In this document: positions 54,112-62,199 of the stretch, piece by piece
Numbering within the stretch: the first letter of the stretch is position 1
How the letters are laid out: every line of letters starts with the position of its first letter
NCBI RefSeq assembly: GCF_000377345.1
Contig: NZ_KB898043.1
Location: 1-64,000, forward strand
Source of the DNA: Thioalkalivibrio sp. ALJ16
Lineage (GTDB): Bacteria; Pseudomonadota; Gammaproteobacteria; Ectothiorhodospirales; Ectothiorhodospiraceae
Direction of reading: 5' to 3'
Length of the DNA stretch: 64,000 nucleotides
The notes under the pieces: generated by a model
Told to the model about the DNA's origin: nothing
What the model saw: only the letters and a program-made list of their open reading frames with translations
Database searches by the model: none
Position numbers and translations under genes: made by a program

Positions 54112-54746
54112 GCGGCCTCCAGGTGCAAACCGGCCTCGGAGGCTTCCCGGCGGATCTGTGCGGCTTGTTCTTCGAGGTCCGCGATCTCCGCCTTCAGCCG
54201 TTCGATATCGGCTGCGCGGGATTCGCCAGCGGGGGCGTGGGTCTCCGCGAAGGTGCGCATCCGCTCGACCAGTTCGTCACGGAACAGCCAGGCGATCAGC
54301 ATTGCCGTATCCGTTCCGTCGATCTGGTTGTCCTGGTGCTCCTGGTTGGCCGGGCCTGGTCCGGGCGCAAACAGGTCGAGCACCAGTTGCTTGCGCCAGT
54401 TTTCTTGCATGCGACTGCGCAGCACCGCACCGTGCGGCCCCAACAAGTTCTTGTTGTCCGGGATCGCTGCCCCCGTCTGAAGCATCGCCTCGGCTGTCCG
54501 CGACTCCACAAACGCGCCCTTAAGGCGCTTCTCATACCGCCCGGCCATCTCGTCGATCGACAGTTGGGCACGGTGAAGGATCTCGCCAACGTTCGGGCCG
54601 GAGCTGGTGATCGCCTTCAGCTCATCGCGCTTGGCCTGGATCTTTGCCATCAGGCCATCGTGCGCGCCCTTCATCTCGTCCTGGATGGCTTTCTGGCTTT
54701 CGGCCAGAGAACCCAGCTTGCTCTTGAAATCGGTTTTCGCAGGCAT
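54108..54746 (-). CDS. Coiled-coil protein of unknown function
   Basis: 212 residues, almost fully helical, with N- and C-terminal coiled coils (LAESQKAIQDEMKGAHDG; ADIERLKAEIADLEEQAAQ). The central part (LLGPHGAVLRSRMQENWRKQ) is less regular. No family recognised. It lies 1 base after the upstream gene and overlaps the Mor-like gene. Confidence 0.65.
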   Translation of the reverse strand: MPAKTDFKSKLGSLAESQKAIQDEMKGAHDGLMAKIQAKRDELKAITSSGPNVGEILHRAQLSIDEMAGRYEKRLKGAFVESRTAEAMLQTGAAIPDNKNLLGPHGAVLRSRMQENWRKQLVLDLFAPGPGPANQEHQDNQIDGTDTAMLIAWLFRDELVERMRTFAETHAPAGESRAADIERLKAEIADLEEQAAQIRREASEAGLHLEAA

Positions 54747-54747
54747 G

Positions 54748-55146
54748 TCACTTCCTCCCGGTGTTCGTGTCGAGCATGTAGTAGGTGATCGCGGCCAGGC
54801 TGTACCGGATGCCGTCTCGGGTCTCCGTGTAATCGGGTCCGGTTCCGGCCCGGCGCATGCGTTCCAGGTCGCCGACGGTGCAACCGAGCGCGGCGGCGCA
54901 GTCGAGTTCGGTCCAGTTCGGATCGTTCTCGCGTCGAATTTCCGCTTCGGCCTGCTCCATGCTGAAGTTGACCGGGAGTAGGTTCAGGACCGACCGGCGG
55001 TCAATTTTCTTCGCACTCCTGGGGGCCTTCACCCGCCGGACGGGGCCGGCCTTCGGCTTGTCCCGCTTCGGGGCGGGTCGGTCCAAGTACGCCTTGGCCG
55101 GCCCGCTCGGGATCATCGGGTCGCGTTGGGCGAATCGTCTTGTCAT
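54748..55146 (-). CDS. Small basic protein with a likely HTH, function unknown
   Basis: 132 residues. A basic N-terminal half (KRDKPKAGPVRRVKAPRSAK) is followed by WTELDCAAALGCTVGDLERM and PDYTETRDGIRYSLAAI, which resembles a MerR/excisionase-type DNA-binding fold. Possibly a regulator. Confidence 0.6.
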   Translation of the reverse strand: MTRRFAQRDPMIPSGPAKAYLDRPAPKRDKPKAGPVRRVKAPRSAKKIDRRSVLNLLPVNFSMEQAEAEIRRENDPNWTELDCAAALGCTVGDLERMRRAGTGPDYTETRDGIRYSLAAITYYMLDTNTGRK

Positions 55147-55376
55147 GGGCGGGGTCTCGCTTGTTGTGCCGCGTGTTCAGCGCAGGCGGCTACGTTCAGG
55201 ACCGCCAGGGGGCGGGGGTCATCGCGGCGGCTCGGGTCTGGGTTCGCCGCCAGGGCAAGCGTCATCCGATTGGCCACGTCCTGCAGGGCATCGGCGTACT
55301 CGCGGGCGGACAGGTTGCTTCTGCCGAGCGTCGCCACTTCCAGGACCGCCGCCTCGACGACTCGGTCGTGTGTCAT
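55143..55376 (-). CDS. Small protein of unknown function
   Basis: 77 residues from ATG 55376; its end overlaps the next gene by 4 bases, its start overlaps a short upstream ORF as ATGA. It is helical (AREYADALQDVANRMTLALA). No family recognised. A longer frame in phase starts at 55490 but has no better site. Confidence 0.6.
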   Translation of the reverse strand: MTHDRVVEAAVLEVATLGRSNLSAREYADALQDVANRMTLALAANPDPSRRDDPRPLAVLNVAACAEHAAQQARPRP

Positions 55377-55462
55377 CGCGCGGCCCTCTGGTGTCGGCTC
55401 AGCATGGCGCGCAGGTACGCGACCAAGAACCTCCACTGGCTTTCGATCTCTGCTGGATTCAT
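55373..55462 (-). CDS. Very short ORF, possible 29-residue peptide
   Basis: Reads MNPAEIESQWRFLVAYLRAM and nine more residues; its TGA overlaps the ATG of the next gene, and GAGG lies 9 bases ahead. The composition is amphipathic with aromatic residues. Either a real peptide or a leader for translational coupling. Confidence 0.35.
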   Translation of the reverse strand: MNPAEIESQWRFLVAYLRAMLSRHQRAAR

Positions 55463-55526
55463 GCGCGGGCCTCGGTTCACTCATAGACAATGATAAATGA
55501 TCTGGCTTCGTATGAATAGTGACACA

Positions 55527-55772
55527 CTATGACGTAGGCGTGGTCGATAGGTCGCGGCGGTAGGCCGGCGGCATCCAGTGCTTCAGCTCCCCGGCATGGA
55601 TCGCCGCGCTTGTTTCCATCGGCGCGTGCGTCACTAGGCGGCGCAGATCCCGCTCCATCCGCTGCGCGGCCTGGTGGTGGCCTGCGGCGTACAAGCTCAG
55701 GCGGGCACTAGCGGCCTGGCGGATCTCCCGCAGCACGTCGCGCGGATCGCGGATCGGTTGAACGTTGCTCAC
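55527..55772 (-). CDS. Small protein of unknown function
   Basis: 81 residues starting at GTG 55772, which overlaps the stop of the upstream gene. One long helix rich in Ala and Arg (VLREIRQAASARLSLYAAGH), then a short tail with MPPAYRRD. No family recognised. Confidence 0.55.
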   Translation of the reverse strand: MSNVQPIRDPRDVLREIRQAASARLSLYAAGHHQAAQRMERDLRRLVTHAPMETSAAIHAGELKHWMPPAYRRDLSTTPTS

Positions 55773-56512
55773 GCGGTGGCCTCCCTCAGCCAAGCATTCG
55801 CAGCACGCCGTCCGGCGTTGTCTCGCTTAATCTCGGACGCCTCAGCATCAGCGGCCGCCAGCCATTCCCGGCGGTATCCCGCCAGCATCTCGTGCCGGTC
55901 CGTGCGGCCGACCAGACACCGCTCGATAAAGAACCGATCCTCACGTAGTAACGGCAGGCCCGCCAGCGGGTCATGGCGCACACGCTCGGCAGCGGCCACC
56001 TCTGCCTCCGTGCTGTGTGTGGTCTCACTGGATGAATCATCCAGTGATGGGCGCAGTCGGGCGCTCTCACTTAGATCACGCAGCCAGGCATCGGCTAGTG
56101 CGCGTTCGTCAGGCATCACGTCACCTTGCCGCCACCGGCTGGCCACGGACCGCGCGAACCACGTCAGTTCGTCCAGGGTCAGCAGGCCAGCCGCCAAGTC
56201 TTCGCGATCCTCGTTACTCAGCAGCGCCACCAGGCAGTCCGGTGCCAGTTCGGCAGCTTCGGCGGCCTGTTGCAGGGCCTGATTCCGTGCAACGAGACCC
56301 CCTCCGGAAACCCCCTCTCGTTGCACGCGTTGCAGGGCTTCGGTTGCCGGCTCGTTGCGCCCTTCGTTGCGCTGTAAAACACGTTGCGCTGCGGCCTTCA
56401 GGCTGGTTGGTTGCGCGCCTGTTGCATGGCTGGTTGCGCCTCCAGGGGTGTCTCGTTGCATTGTTGCGCCCCCCGGGGGTGCAACCGTGCAACAAACGGT
56501 GTCCCGGTTCAT
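55769..56512 (-). CDS. Element protein of unknown function
   Basis: 247 residues from ATG 56512, overlapping the ATPase gene end. The N-terminal 60 residues are low complexity with repeated PGGAT; the central and C-terminal parts are helical (LTLDELTWFARSVASRWRQG, LADAWLRDLSESARL). No catalytic motif seen. Confidence 0.6.
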   Translation of the reverse strand: MNRDTVCCTVAPPGGATMQRDTPGGATSHATGAQPTSLKAAAQRVLQRNEGRNEPATEALQRVQREGVSGGGLVARNQALQQAAEAAELAPDCLVALLSNEDREDLAAGLLTLDELTWFARSVASRWRQGDVMPDERALADAWLRDLSESARLRPSLDDSSSETTHSTEAEVAAAERVRHDPLAGLPLLREDRFFIERCLVGRTDRHEMLAGYRREWLAAADAEASEIKRDNAGRRAANAWLREATA

Positions 56513-57486
56513 CGTGCACCCCCTTTGTTCGGGGTGACCCCCAGGGCCCGCAAGTGCCGCGAGACGGTGGAGCGATTGCACTCCAGCTCGGTCGCTATCT
56601 CCACCGGGCGCAAGCCGTCCTCGTGCAATGCCAGGACGCGCTGTCGGGTCGAATCCTCGACACTGCGGCACGTCCATTCCAGGCGCCCCGCTCGCAGCTC
56701 CAGCCGCGCCTCGAAGGGCTCCACGTCCTCGCCATGGATGCCGCGCGCCTTCTCGAAGTGGATCTCGAACGCGGCCCCCTGGTCAGGCGTGTACTCGGCA
56801 GGTCGGCGCAGGTTAATCACCGTATCCAGGACATCCTCGCGTCGGCTGGTGCCTCGCTGCGCACCGCCTTTGCCCGCGTGGTGAACGAACAGCACAGACC
56901 GACCGGCAGCACGATGTCGTAGTGCCCAGGTCTGGACGGGCAGCCAGGATTCCGCCTCGTTTTCCTTGCCGCCATGGGCAAGGGTGCTGAGGTTGTCCAC
57001 TACGATCAGGCTGGTGTCATCGGGCAGGGCGGCGTCCACCGCCGCCTGGCCTTCTTGGCTCGCTAGGTTGGGCATTCCGTCGCGGTGCAGGTCGGGCGTC
57101 AGTAGGTGGAATGCGCCAGGGCTTGCCTCCGCATCGCTGGCGGCCACGATCCCGGCCAGCCGCTCCTGCATGGCGGCGGCGGGCATTTCACCATCAAGAT
57201 AAACGACAGTGGCCGGGGCCGGCGCATGCCATCGCCCGAAAAGCGACCCGCCGGACGCGACCGCGTAGGCGACGTGTAGCGCGACAAAGGTCTTGCCGAC
57301 TCCGCGCGGCGCAAACAGCATCGCCAGCCCTTGCCGGGGCAACCAAGGAGACAGTAGGTTCTCGCGGGGCGGGAACTGCATACTCAGGAAGTCACCCAGG
57401 CTAACAGGGTGCAACGTCGGCTCGGTTTCAACCGGGCACGCCTCTGGCGCACGTTCGATTGCCGTCGCAATAGGGTTGCCGGTCAT
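56509..57486 (-). CDS. RepA-like hexameric ATPase with C-terminal HTH
   Basis: 325 residues. Walker A FAPRGVGKTFVALHVAYA (about residues 58-75), VVYLDGEMP, Walker B SLIVVDNLSTLA (about 158-169) and VLFVHHAGKGG define the AAA_25 (RepA/DnaB-like) family. The end holds a helix-turn-helix (GLRPVEIATELECNRSTVSR). It is the probable replicative helicase of the element, coupled by overlap to the primase gene. Confidence 0.85.
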   Translation of the reverse strand: MTGNPIATAIERAPEACPVETEPTLHPVSLGDFLSMQFPPRENLLSPWLPRQGLAMLFAPRGVGKTFVALHVAYAVASGGSLFGRWHAPAPATVVYLDGEMPAAAMQERLAGIVAASDAEASPGAFHLLTPDLHRDGMPNLASQEGQAAVDAALPDDTSLIVVDNLSTLAHGGKENEAESWLPVQTWALRHRAAGRSVLFVHHAGKGGAQRGTSRREDVLDTVINLRRPAEYTPDQGAAFEIHFEKARGIHGEDVEPFEARLELRAGRLEWTCRSVEDSTRQRVLALHEDGLRPVEIATELECNRSTVSRHLRALGVTPNKGGAR

Positions 57487-58448
57487 GCCCCACCCCCTGC
57501 GGCCAGCAGGGTGGCCAAGTCGTTCCAGTCGCTACCCCCCGCTCCCGGCGGAAAATCAGGAATCGCCAGGCGCGCACCAGCCGCAGCCGCAGCCGTTCGG
57601 GCCTTGGCAATGCCAACATCATCTGCATCAGCGCAGACCACGATGTCCGCATCCGGCCACCGTTCCCGCACCGCCAGCGCGACGGGCTCCAGATTGCCCG
57701 CGTCGATGGCCGCCAGAACACGAGCAGCGGGGTCGGCTTCGGCGAGGGTACAGGCGGTGGCGAAGCCTTCGGCGATCAAGGTCGGGCCGCCGTCACCCAA
57801 CGCAACCGGGATGCAGCAGCCCCGCTTACGCCCGCCAGGCAGCAGCAGTTTGTCGCCGTCAGGGCCGATCGTTTGCAGGCTTGTAATCGTTGCATCGCTG
57901 GGGTCGATAACCGGCAGCACCAGGCGGTCACCACGCTGGCGGGCGTGATGCGGCCCGACCCGCTTGTTCACCAGATACGGGTGATTCGGATCGGCGGGGT
58001 CGGCTGCGCGCCATTGCTGCCGTGCTCGGTCGGCTGCGCGTTCGTGCCGCTGTTGCGTCTCTTCGTCCCGCTGGCGGCGGGCATCGTCCATCCTCTGCCG
58101 CAGGGCCTCGCGGTCGGCAGGGGTCAGGTCACCACGGGACCGGGCGCACCAGGTTGCGGAAACTCCATGCTTCCAAGATCCGTAAGCGGCTGCGGGAATG
58201 CCGTCCAGATGCAGAACGCACCAGCCGTTGCGCGTGCCGGCCTTGTCGCCGTCAACGCGGTAGCGGACCAGTGAGCCATCCGCGCGCAGATCCTCCGGGT
58301 TGTACGGCGCCACGCCATCGCGGGCCATCGCGGCCAGGATCTCCTGCAGCGGATCGGTGCTGCTATAATCACCGTATCGGTGCCAGCCGATGCCCCCCGC
58401 CCCGTGCGCCGCCCCCCTGGCGCCGGGGCTTTTTCGTGTCCCAATCAT
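57483..58448 (-). CDS. Toprim-domain primase of the element
   Basis: 321 residues. The Toprim domain has LIAEGFATACTLAEAD (catalytic Glu at about 225) and DIVVCADADDVGIAKA (DxD at about 267-271), and SDWNDLATL near the end. The N-terminal part (GIPAAAYGSWKHGVSATWCA) matches the zinc-free front of P4-type primases. It makes primers for the adjacent helicase. The ATG overlaps the AlpA stop (ATGA). Confidence 0.87.
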   Translation of the reverse strand: MIGTRKSPGARGAAHGAGGIGWHRYGDYSSTDPLQEILAAMARDGVAPYNPEDLRADGSLVRYRVDGDKAGTRNGWCVLHLDGIPAAAYGSWKHGVSATWCARSRGDLTPADREALRQRMDDARRQRDEETQQRHERAADRARQQWRAADPADPNHPYLVNKRVGPHHARQRGDRLVLPVIDPSDATITSLQTIGPDGDKLLLPGGRKRGCCIPVALGDGGPTLIAEGFATACTLAEADPAARVLAAIDAGNLEPVALAVRERWPDADIVVCADADDVGIAKARTAAAAAGARLAIPDFPPGAGGSDWNDLATLLAAGGGA

Positions 58449-58645
58449 TCCGCACCTTCCTTGCCGCGCAGCCAGGCGTCCAGGGCCTCGCGACGCCAGC
58501 CGACGCAGCGGGCGCTATAGCGGATCTTCCTCGGGAAAGTTGGATCCTTCTCGGAAATACTGTGCAGCTTGCTTCGCGACATTCCGAGATAGGGCGCGGC
58601 TTGCTTGGGCCGCAGGACTGCGGCGGCGTTTTTTTCCTCGGTCAT
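58445..58645 (-). CDS. AlpA-family regulator/excisionase
   Basis: 66 residues; GAGG is well placed before the ATG. The AlpA winged helix is seen in LRPKQAAPYLGMSRSKLHSI, PTFPRKIRYSARCVGWRREA and LDAWLRGK. In P4-like satellites and PICI such proteins drive integrase expression or excision. Confidence 0.9.
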   Translation of the reverse strand: MTEEKNAAAVLRPKQAAPYLGMSRSKLHSISEKDPTFPRKIRYSARCVGWRREALDAWLRGKEGAE

Positions 58646-58736
58646 TCGTGGTTGCCTCAAGTTGTTCGTGTGAGGCATACGGTGCCGAGCGGGCTTCCGC
58701 CCTTGTGGATACAAGTGCCGCGCGGGCAATCGACTT

Positions 58737-59336
58737 CTATCCGGTGCGTTCCTTCCACACGGCCTTGATATGGCCGGTCAGGTCGATATGCGCATCATCG
58801 GCGTCTGGATTGCCTTCAATCCGAGCGACGCCATGCAGCCAGTGAGCGAATTCCGCAAACGCCGGGCGGCTGCGTTCGGCGTCAGGTGTCACGGCTGCGT
58901 AGCAGCGCCAGGCATCCTCCACGGCGTGACGGCGGCCCCGTTGCTGGCGGGCGCCCATTGGTCGCGGCTGGCTGGATCGCCGGTCCGCTATCTCCGCGAT
59001 CCGGTCAAGCTGGTCGAGTAGCAGCGACACGTCCTGTTGCCCCTGTGGCGGGAACTTGGGGTCAAGCCAGGGCACTTGCCACCGCAGGCCGGCGCCCCAC
59101 AGTTCGCCAAGTGAGTAGGGGTTCATGCTGGCCAAAGCCTCGCGCAGTTCCCGCGCCTTCGTCGCGACTCTGGCGTGTTCGCGGTCCCGTTCTTGGCCGG
59201 GCGGTGACTGGTCGAACGCTCGCAGGCTTGAAGTCGCAGCCTGTAGCGCCCATTCGACGTGTGCCCGGTTCTCGCGCGTATCGTCCGCACCCAATACCCG
59301 CAGGCCAGCTTCAACCGCGCTCACGGTTCGCCTCAC
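58737..59336 (-). CDS. Element protein of unknown function
   Basis: 199 residues; the start is GTG at 59336 or 59324. Its start overlaps the integrase end. Helical with a Trp-rich middle (ELWGAGLRWQVPWLDPKFPP) and WKERTG at the end. No family recognised. Confidence 0.55.
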   Translation of the reverse strand: MRRTVSAVEAGLRVLGADDTRENRAHVEWALQAATSSLRAFDQSPPGQERDREHARVATKARELREALASMNPYSLGELWGAGLRWQVPWLDPKFPPQGQQDVSLLLDQLDRIAEIADRRSSQPRPMGARQQRGRRHAVEDAWRCYAAVTPDAERSRPAFAEFAHWLHGVARIEGNPDADDAHIDLTGHIKAVWKERTG

Positions 59337-60663
59337 CGCTGCCTGCCGGCGCCACGGCCTGGCCGTACTGCCTCATGATTTCGCGGGCGGTGTCCGGGCA
59401 TAGGTGCCCATAGTGACCTTCGATCATGGCTGCCGACTTGTGCCCGGCCAGCTTGGCGACCGTCAGCAGCGGCACCCCAGCGGCCACCAGTGTCGAGATG
59501 AAGTGATGCCGCAGCGCGTAGAACGTCAGATCGTCGGGCAGTCCGCCCAAACGCTTCACGCGGCGCCACGGCTTGCCATGTGCCTTTTTGTCCATGCGCC
59601 GGCCTGTAATGGGTGATGGGAACACTAGGCCGGTGGCTGGTTTCCCTTGCTGTGCCCACCAGGCCCGCACCACGTCGAGGGCACCGGGCGGCAAATCCAT
59701 TTCCACGCGGGCCGGTTCGGGGTGGTGGCGGGTCTTCGCCGGTATTTTTACCAGGCGCCCGAAGGCCGGGTTCAGTTCCAGCCAGGTGAGGGCGTACAGA
59801 TCGCCCGGGCGTAGTCCCGTGTACAGGGATAGATAGGCGAACGGGATAAACCAGTGGGGGTACGCCACCGCGTCCAGGTCGGGCAGCTCCGGCTTCCCGT
59901 GTGCCCGACTGTTGCGCCGCTGCTGGCGCAGTTCGTCCGCGAAGGAATCCAGGCCGACATGCAGGCGGTGGATCTCGTCATCGGTCAGCAGGCGACGGGT
60001 CGCGGCCCGCCGTTCGCGCAGGGCCTCGGTGCGTTCGGTTTCCGCAGGCTTGTCGAGCGCCACGTCCCGCAGCGGATCGTCTTCTATGACGCCATCCCGC
60101 ACCGCCTGGCGCAACAGCGTGCGCAAGGCTCCGTAGGCTCGCTTTATGGTTGCGGGTGCGCGCCCCAGTCCCTCCCTCCAGGACTGCCACGCCATCACGT
60201 CGGCGCGGGTCAGTGTCGCAAGGTCGCGGTCGTACCAATGGTTAAAGTTCGTCCGCAGGATCGCCAGCGTTTCACCGCCCGCCGTTCGCCGCGCCTGATA
60301 GCGGGCATACGGGCCTTCGATATACGCCCGCAGGGTGCGGGTGCCCGCCAGGGCCTTTTCCTCGCGTGCCTCGCGTTTCCGGCGTTCCTTCTCCGCCAGC
60401 ACGTCCGCACCCTCGGTTCGCCAGGCCAGGGCCTTCTCTGCGGCCTGCTGAGGCTTGAGCGCCGGGTATCGCCCGATAGTCGCGGTCCGGCGCTTGCCGG
60501 TCGGGTCTGTGTACCGATACCGCCAGCTCCCGCCCTTGGCCGTTCGGATCAGGTGCAGGCCGGTCACACGGTCACACCATAGGGTCGCGCGGCCCTCGGC
60601 AGATTCCAGGAACCGCCGGGCGGCGGCGTCGGTGATGCTGGTATCAAGGGCCTTGGCAGCCAT
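59311..60663 (-). CDS. int: Tyrosine integrase of the tRNA-Val element
   Basis: 450 residues. N-terminal DUF4102-like arm domain (GLHLIRTAKGGSWRYRYTDP, ATIGRYPALKPQQA), core-binding domain, catalytic Arg in LYTGLRPGDLYAL, ALRHHFISTLV, LAGHKSAAMIEGHYGH with the Tyr nucleophile. P4-type integrases with this domain order insert into tRNA 3' ends, exactly as found here. Located 138 bases from attR. Confidence 0.95.
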   Translation of the reverse strand: MAAKALDTSITDAAARRFLESAEGRATLWCDRVTGLHLIRTAKGGSWRYRYTDPTGKRRTATIGRYPALKPQQAAEKALAWRTEGADVLAEKERRKREAREEKALAGTRTLRAYIEGPYARYQARRTAGGETLAILRTNFNHWYDRDLATLTRADVMAWQSWREGLGRAPATIKRAYGALRTLLRQAVRDGVIEDDPLRDVALDKPAETERTEALRERRAATRRLLTDDEIHRLHVGLDSFADELRQQRRNSRAHGKPELPDLDAVAYPHWFIPFAYLSLYTGLRPGDLYALTWLELNPAFGRLVKIPAKTRHHPEPARVEMDLPPGALDVVRAWWAQQGKPATGLVFPSPITGRRMDKKAHGKPWRRVKRLGGLPDDLTFYALRHHFISTLVAAGVPLLTVAKLAGHKSAAMIEGHYGHLCPDTAREIMRQYGQAVAPAGSGEANRERG

Positions 60664-60664
60664 C

Positions 60665-60697
60665 GGGTCACCCGTTTCGTGTCACCATTTGGTGACC
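60665..60697 (+). repeat. Right subterminal GTCAC repeat (probable integrase arm site)
   Basis: GTCACCCGTTTCGTGTCACC, four bases, GGTGACC; it matches the left copy at 52524-52556 in order and orientation. It also lies over the integrase promoter region, so it may serve in autoregulation. Confidence 0.7.
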
Positions 60698-60801
60698 ATG
60701 AAGGTAACACAAACGTGAACTACGGTGCCCTACCTTGCACAAACCGTTTCCGTAAGTCTATGATTGTAGGCGTGTGGCCCTTGGTAGGGCTGGACATTGG
60801 T

Positions 60802-60850
60802 TGCCTTCACACGGCAGGGGTCACTAGTTCGAACCTAGTACCGCCCACCA
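60802..60850 (+). repeat. attR: 49-bp copy of the tRNA-Val 3' end
   Basis: Exact duplicate of 52412-52460, with the 5' half of the tRNA missing on this side. Followed by the original tRNA terminator. Confidence 0.97.
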
Positions 60851-60863
60851 GATCTGAATCAGG

Positions 60864-60897
60864 AAAAGCGGCCTTGGGAAACCAGGCCGCTTTTTTT
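60864..60897 (+). terminator. Original tRNA-Val terminator, displaced by the element
   Basis: AAAGCGGCCT pairs with AGGCCGCTTT, followed by TTTTT. Its place 14 bases after the duplicated tRNA end shows that it belonged to the uninterrupted gene. Confidence 0.85.
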
Positions 60898-60990
60898 GTG
60901 CCTGCCGCGTGCAGGTCGATGTGGCGTGAAGGGCCCAGACCGTGGATTTCGGGCACGCGGACGGCGGTTCAAGAAAGGGGAAGAGTCGCG

Positions 60991-61343
<353 letters not shown>

Positions 61344-61432
61344 TGGGTCGCTGGTACACGAGGCGGAAACCTCGTGCCCACGGCGGAGCGAATCCTAGCA
61401 GATCCGGAGCCGGTAGGGGTAGCGCGGCTGTC

Positions 61433-62077
61433 TCAGGGCATCAGCCGCGTGATCTCCCAGGTATCCCCGGCGCGGTGGAACTGGAAGCGGTCGTGGAGCC
61501 GGTTCGGGCGACCCTGCCAGAATTCGAACAGCTCCGGCTGCAGGCGATAGCCGATCCACGCCGGATCGCGCGGGATGTCGCCGTCGGGGTATTGCTGTTC
61601 CAGCGCGTGCACCCGCTGTTCCAGTGTCTGGCGGTCGGGGATCGGGTGGCTCTGGGTCGATGCGGCGGCGGCGAGCTGGCTGCCGCGCGGGCGCTGGTGG
61701 AAGTAGTCGTCCGCCAGTTCGGCAGGCAGGGCGCTGACCGGCCCCTCCACGCGGATCTGGCGTTCGGTCTCGGGCCAGTAGAACAGGAGGGCGGCCCGTG
61801 GGTTCTCGTTGAGGTCCTGACCCTTGCGGCTGCGTGAATCGGTGTACCACGCGAGGCCCTCGGCATCGACGTGCTTGAGCAGGACGGTGCGCGCGGAGGG
61901 CTGGCCATCGGCATCGGCGGTGGCAAGGATCATCGCGGTAGGGTCCGGGTTGCCGGCTTCGCGCGCGGCCTCCAGCCATTCGTTCAGAAGGGCGAGGGGG
62001 CTTGCATTCAGATCGGTGCGGCGCAGCTCCGCGTGAGTGTAGTCACGGCGGGTATGGCGGTGGTCGGCGGTGCTCAT
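61433..62077 (-). CDS. pdxH: Pyridoxamine 5'-phosphate oxidase
   Basis: 214 residues, normal length. The FMN-binding pattern is complete: SARTVLLKHVDAEGLAWYTD, SRKGQDLNENPRAALLFYWP, QIRVEGPV, QSHPI, and the C-terminal PxRLHDRFQFHR signature (NRLHDRFQFHR). It makes pyridoxal phosphate. Divergent from the CDGSH-glutamate synthase gene. Confidence 0.96.
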   Translation of the reverse strand: MSTADHRHTRRDYTHAELRRTDLNASPLALLNEWLEAAREAGNPDPTAMILATADADGQPSARTVLLKHVDAEGLAWYTDSRSRKGQDLNENPRAALLFYWPETERQIRVEGPVSALPAELADDYFHQRPRGSQLAAAASTQSHPIPDRQTLEQRVHALEQQYPDGDIPRDPAWIGYRLQPELFEFWQGRPNRLHDRFQFHRAGDTWEITRLMP

Positions 62078-62199
62078 GGGGCTCCCGGGGCTAGGGTCTG
62101 GCGTTCATCATACGGCGCTGTGGAAGAATCGGAAATTTGTTCGTTTTTCACTGTCAGAGTTCTGAATCTCCCATTCAAACGCAATGCAAGGAGTACCTG

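Larger units (their letters stand above)
52412..60850 (+). mobile_element. Integrative element in tRNA-Val, phage-satellite-like, 8.4 kb
   Basis: Bounded by an exact 49-bp direct repeat of the tRNA-Val 3' end. All but the first gene read leftward from the integrase at the right end: integrase, a 199-residue protein, AlpA, Toprim primase, RepA-like ATPase, several small proteins, Mor-like regulator, probable small terminase. There are no capsid, tail or lysis genes. The combination of an AlpA regulator, its own replication genes and a packaging-type protein is that of a helper-dependent satellite (inference). Confidence 0.9.
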
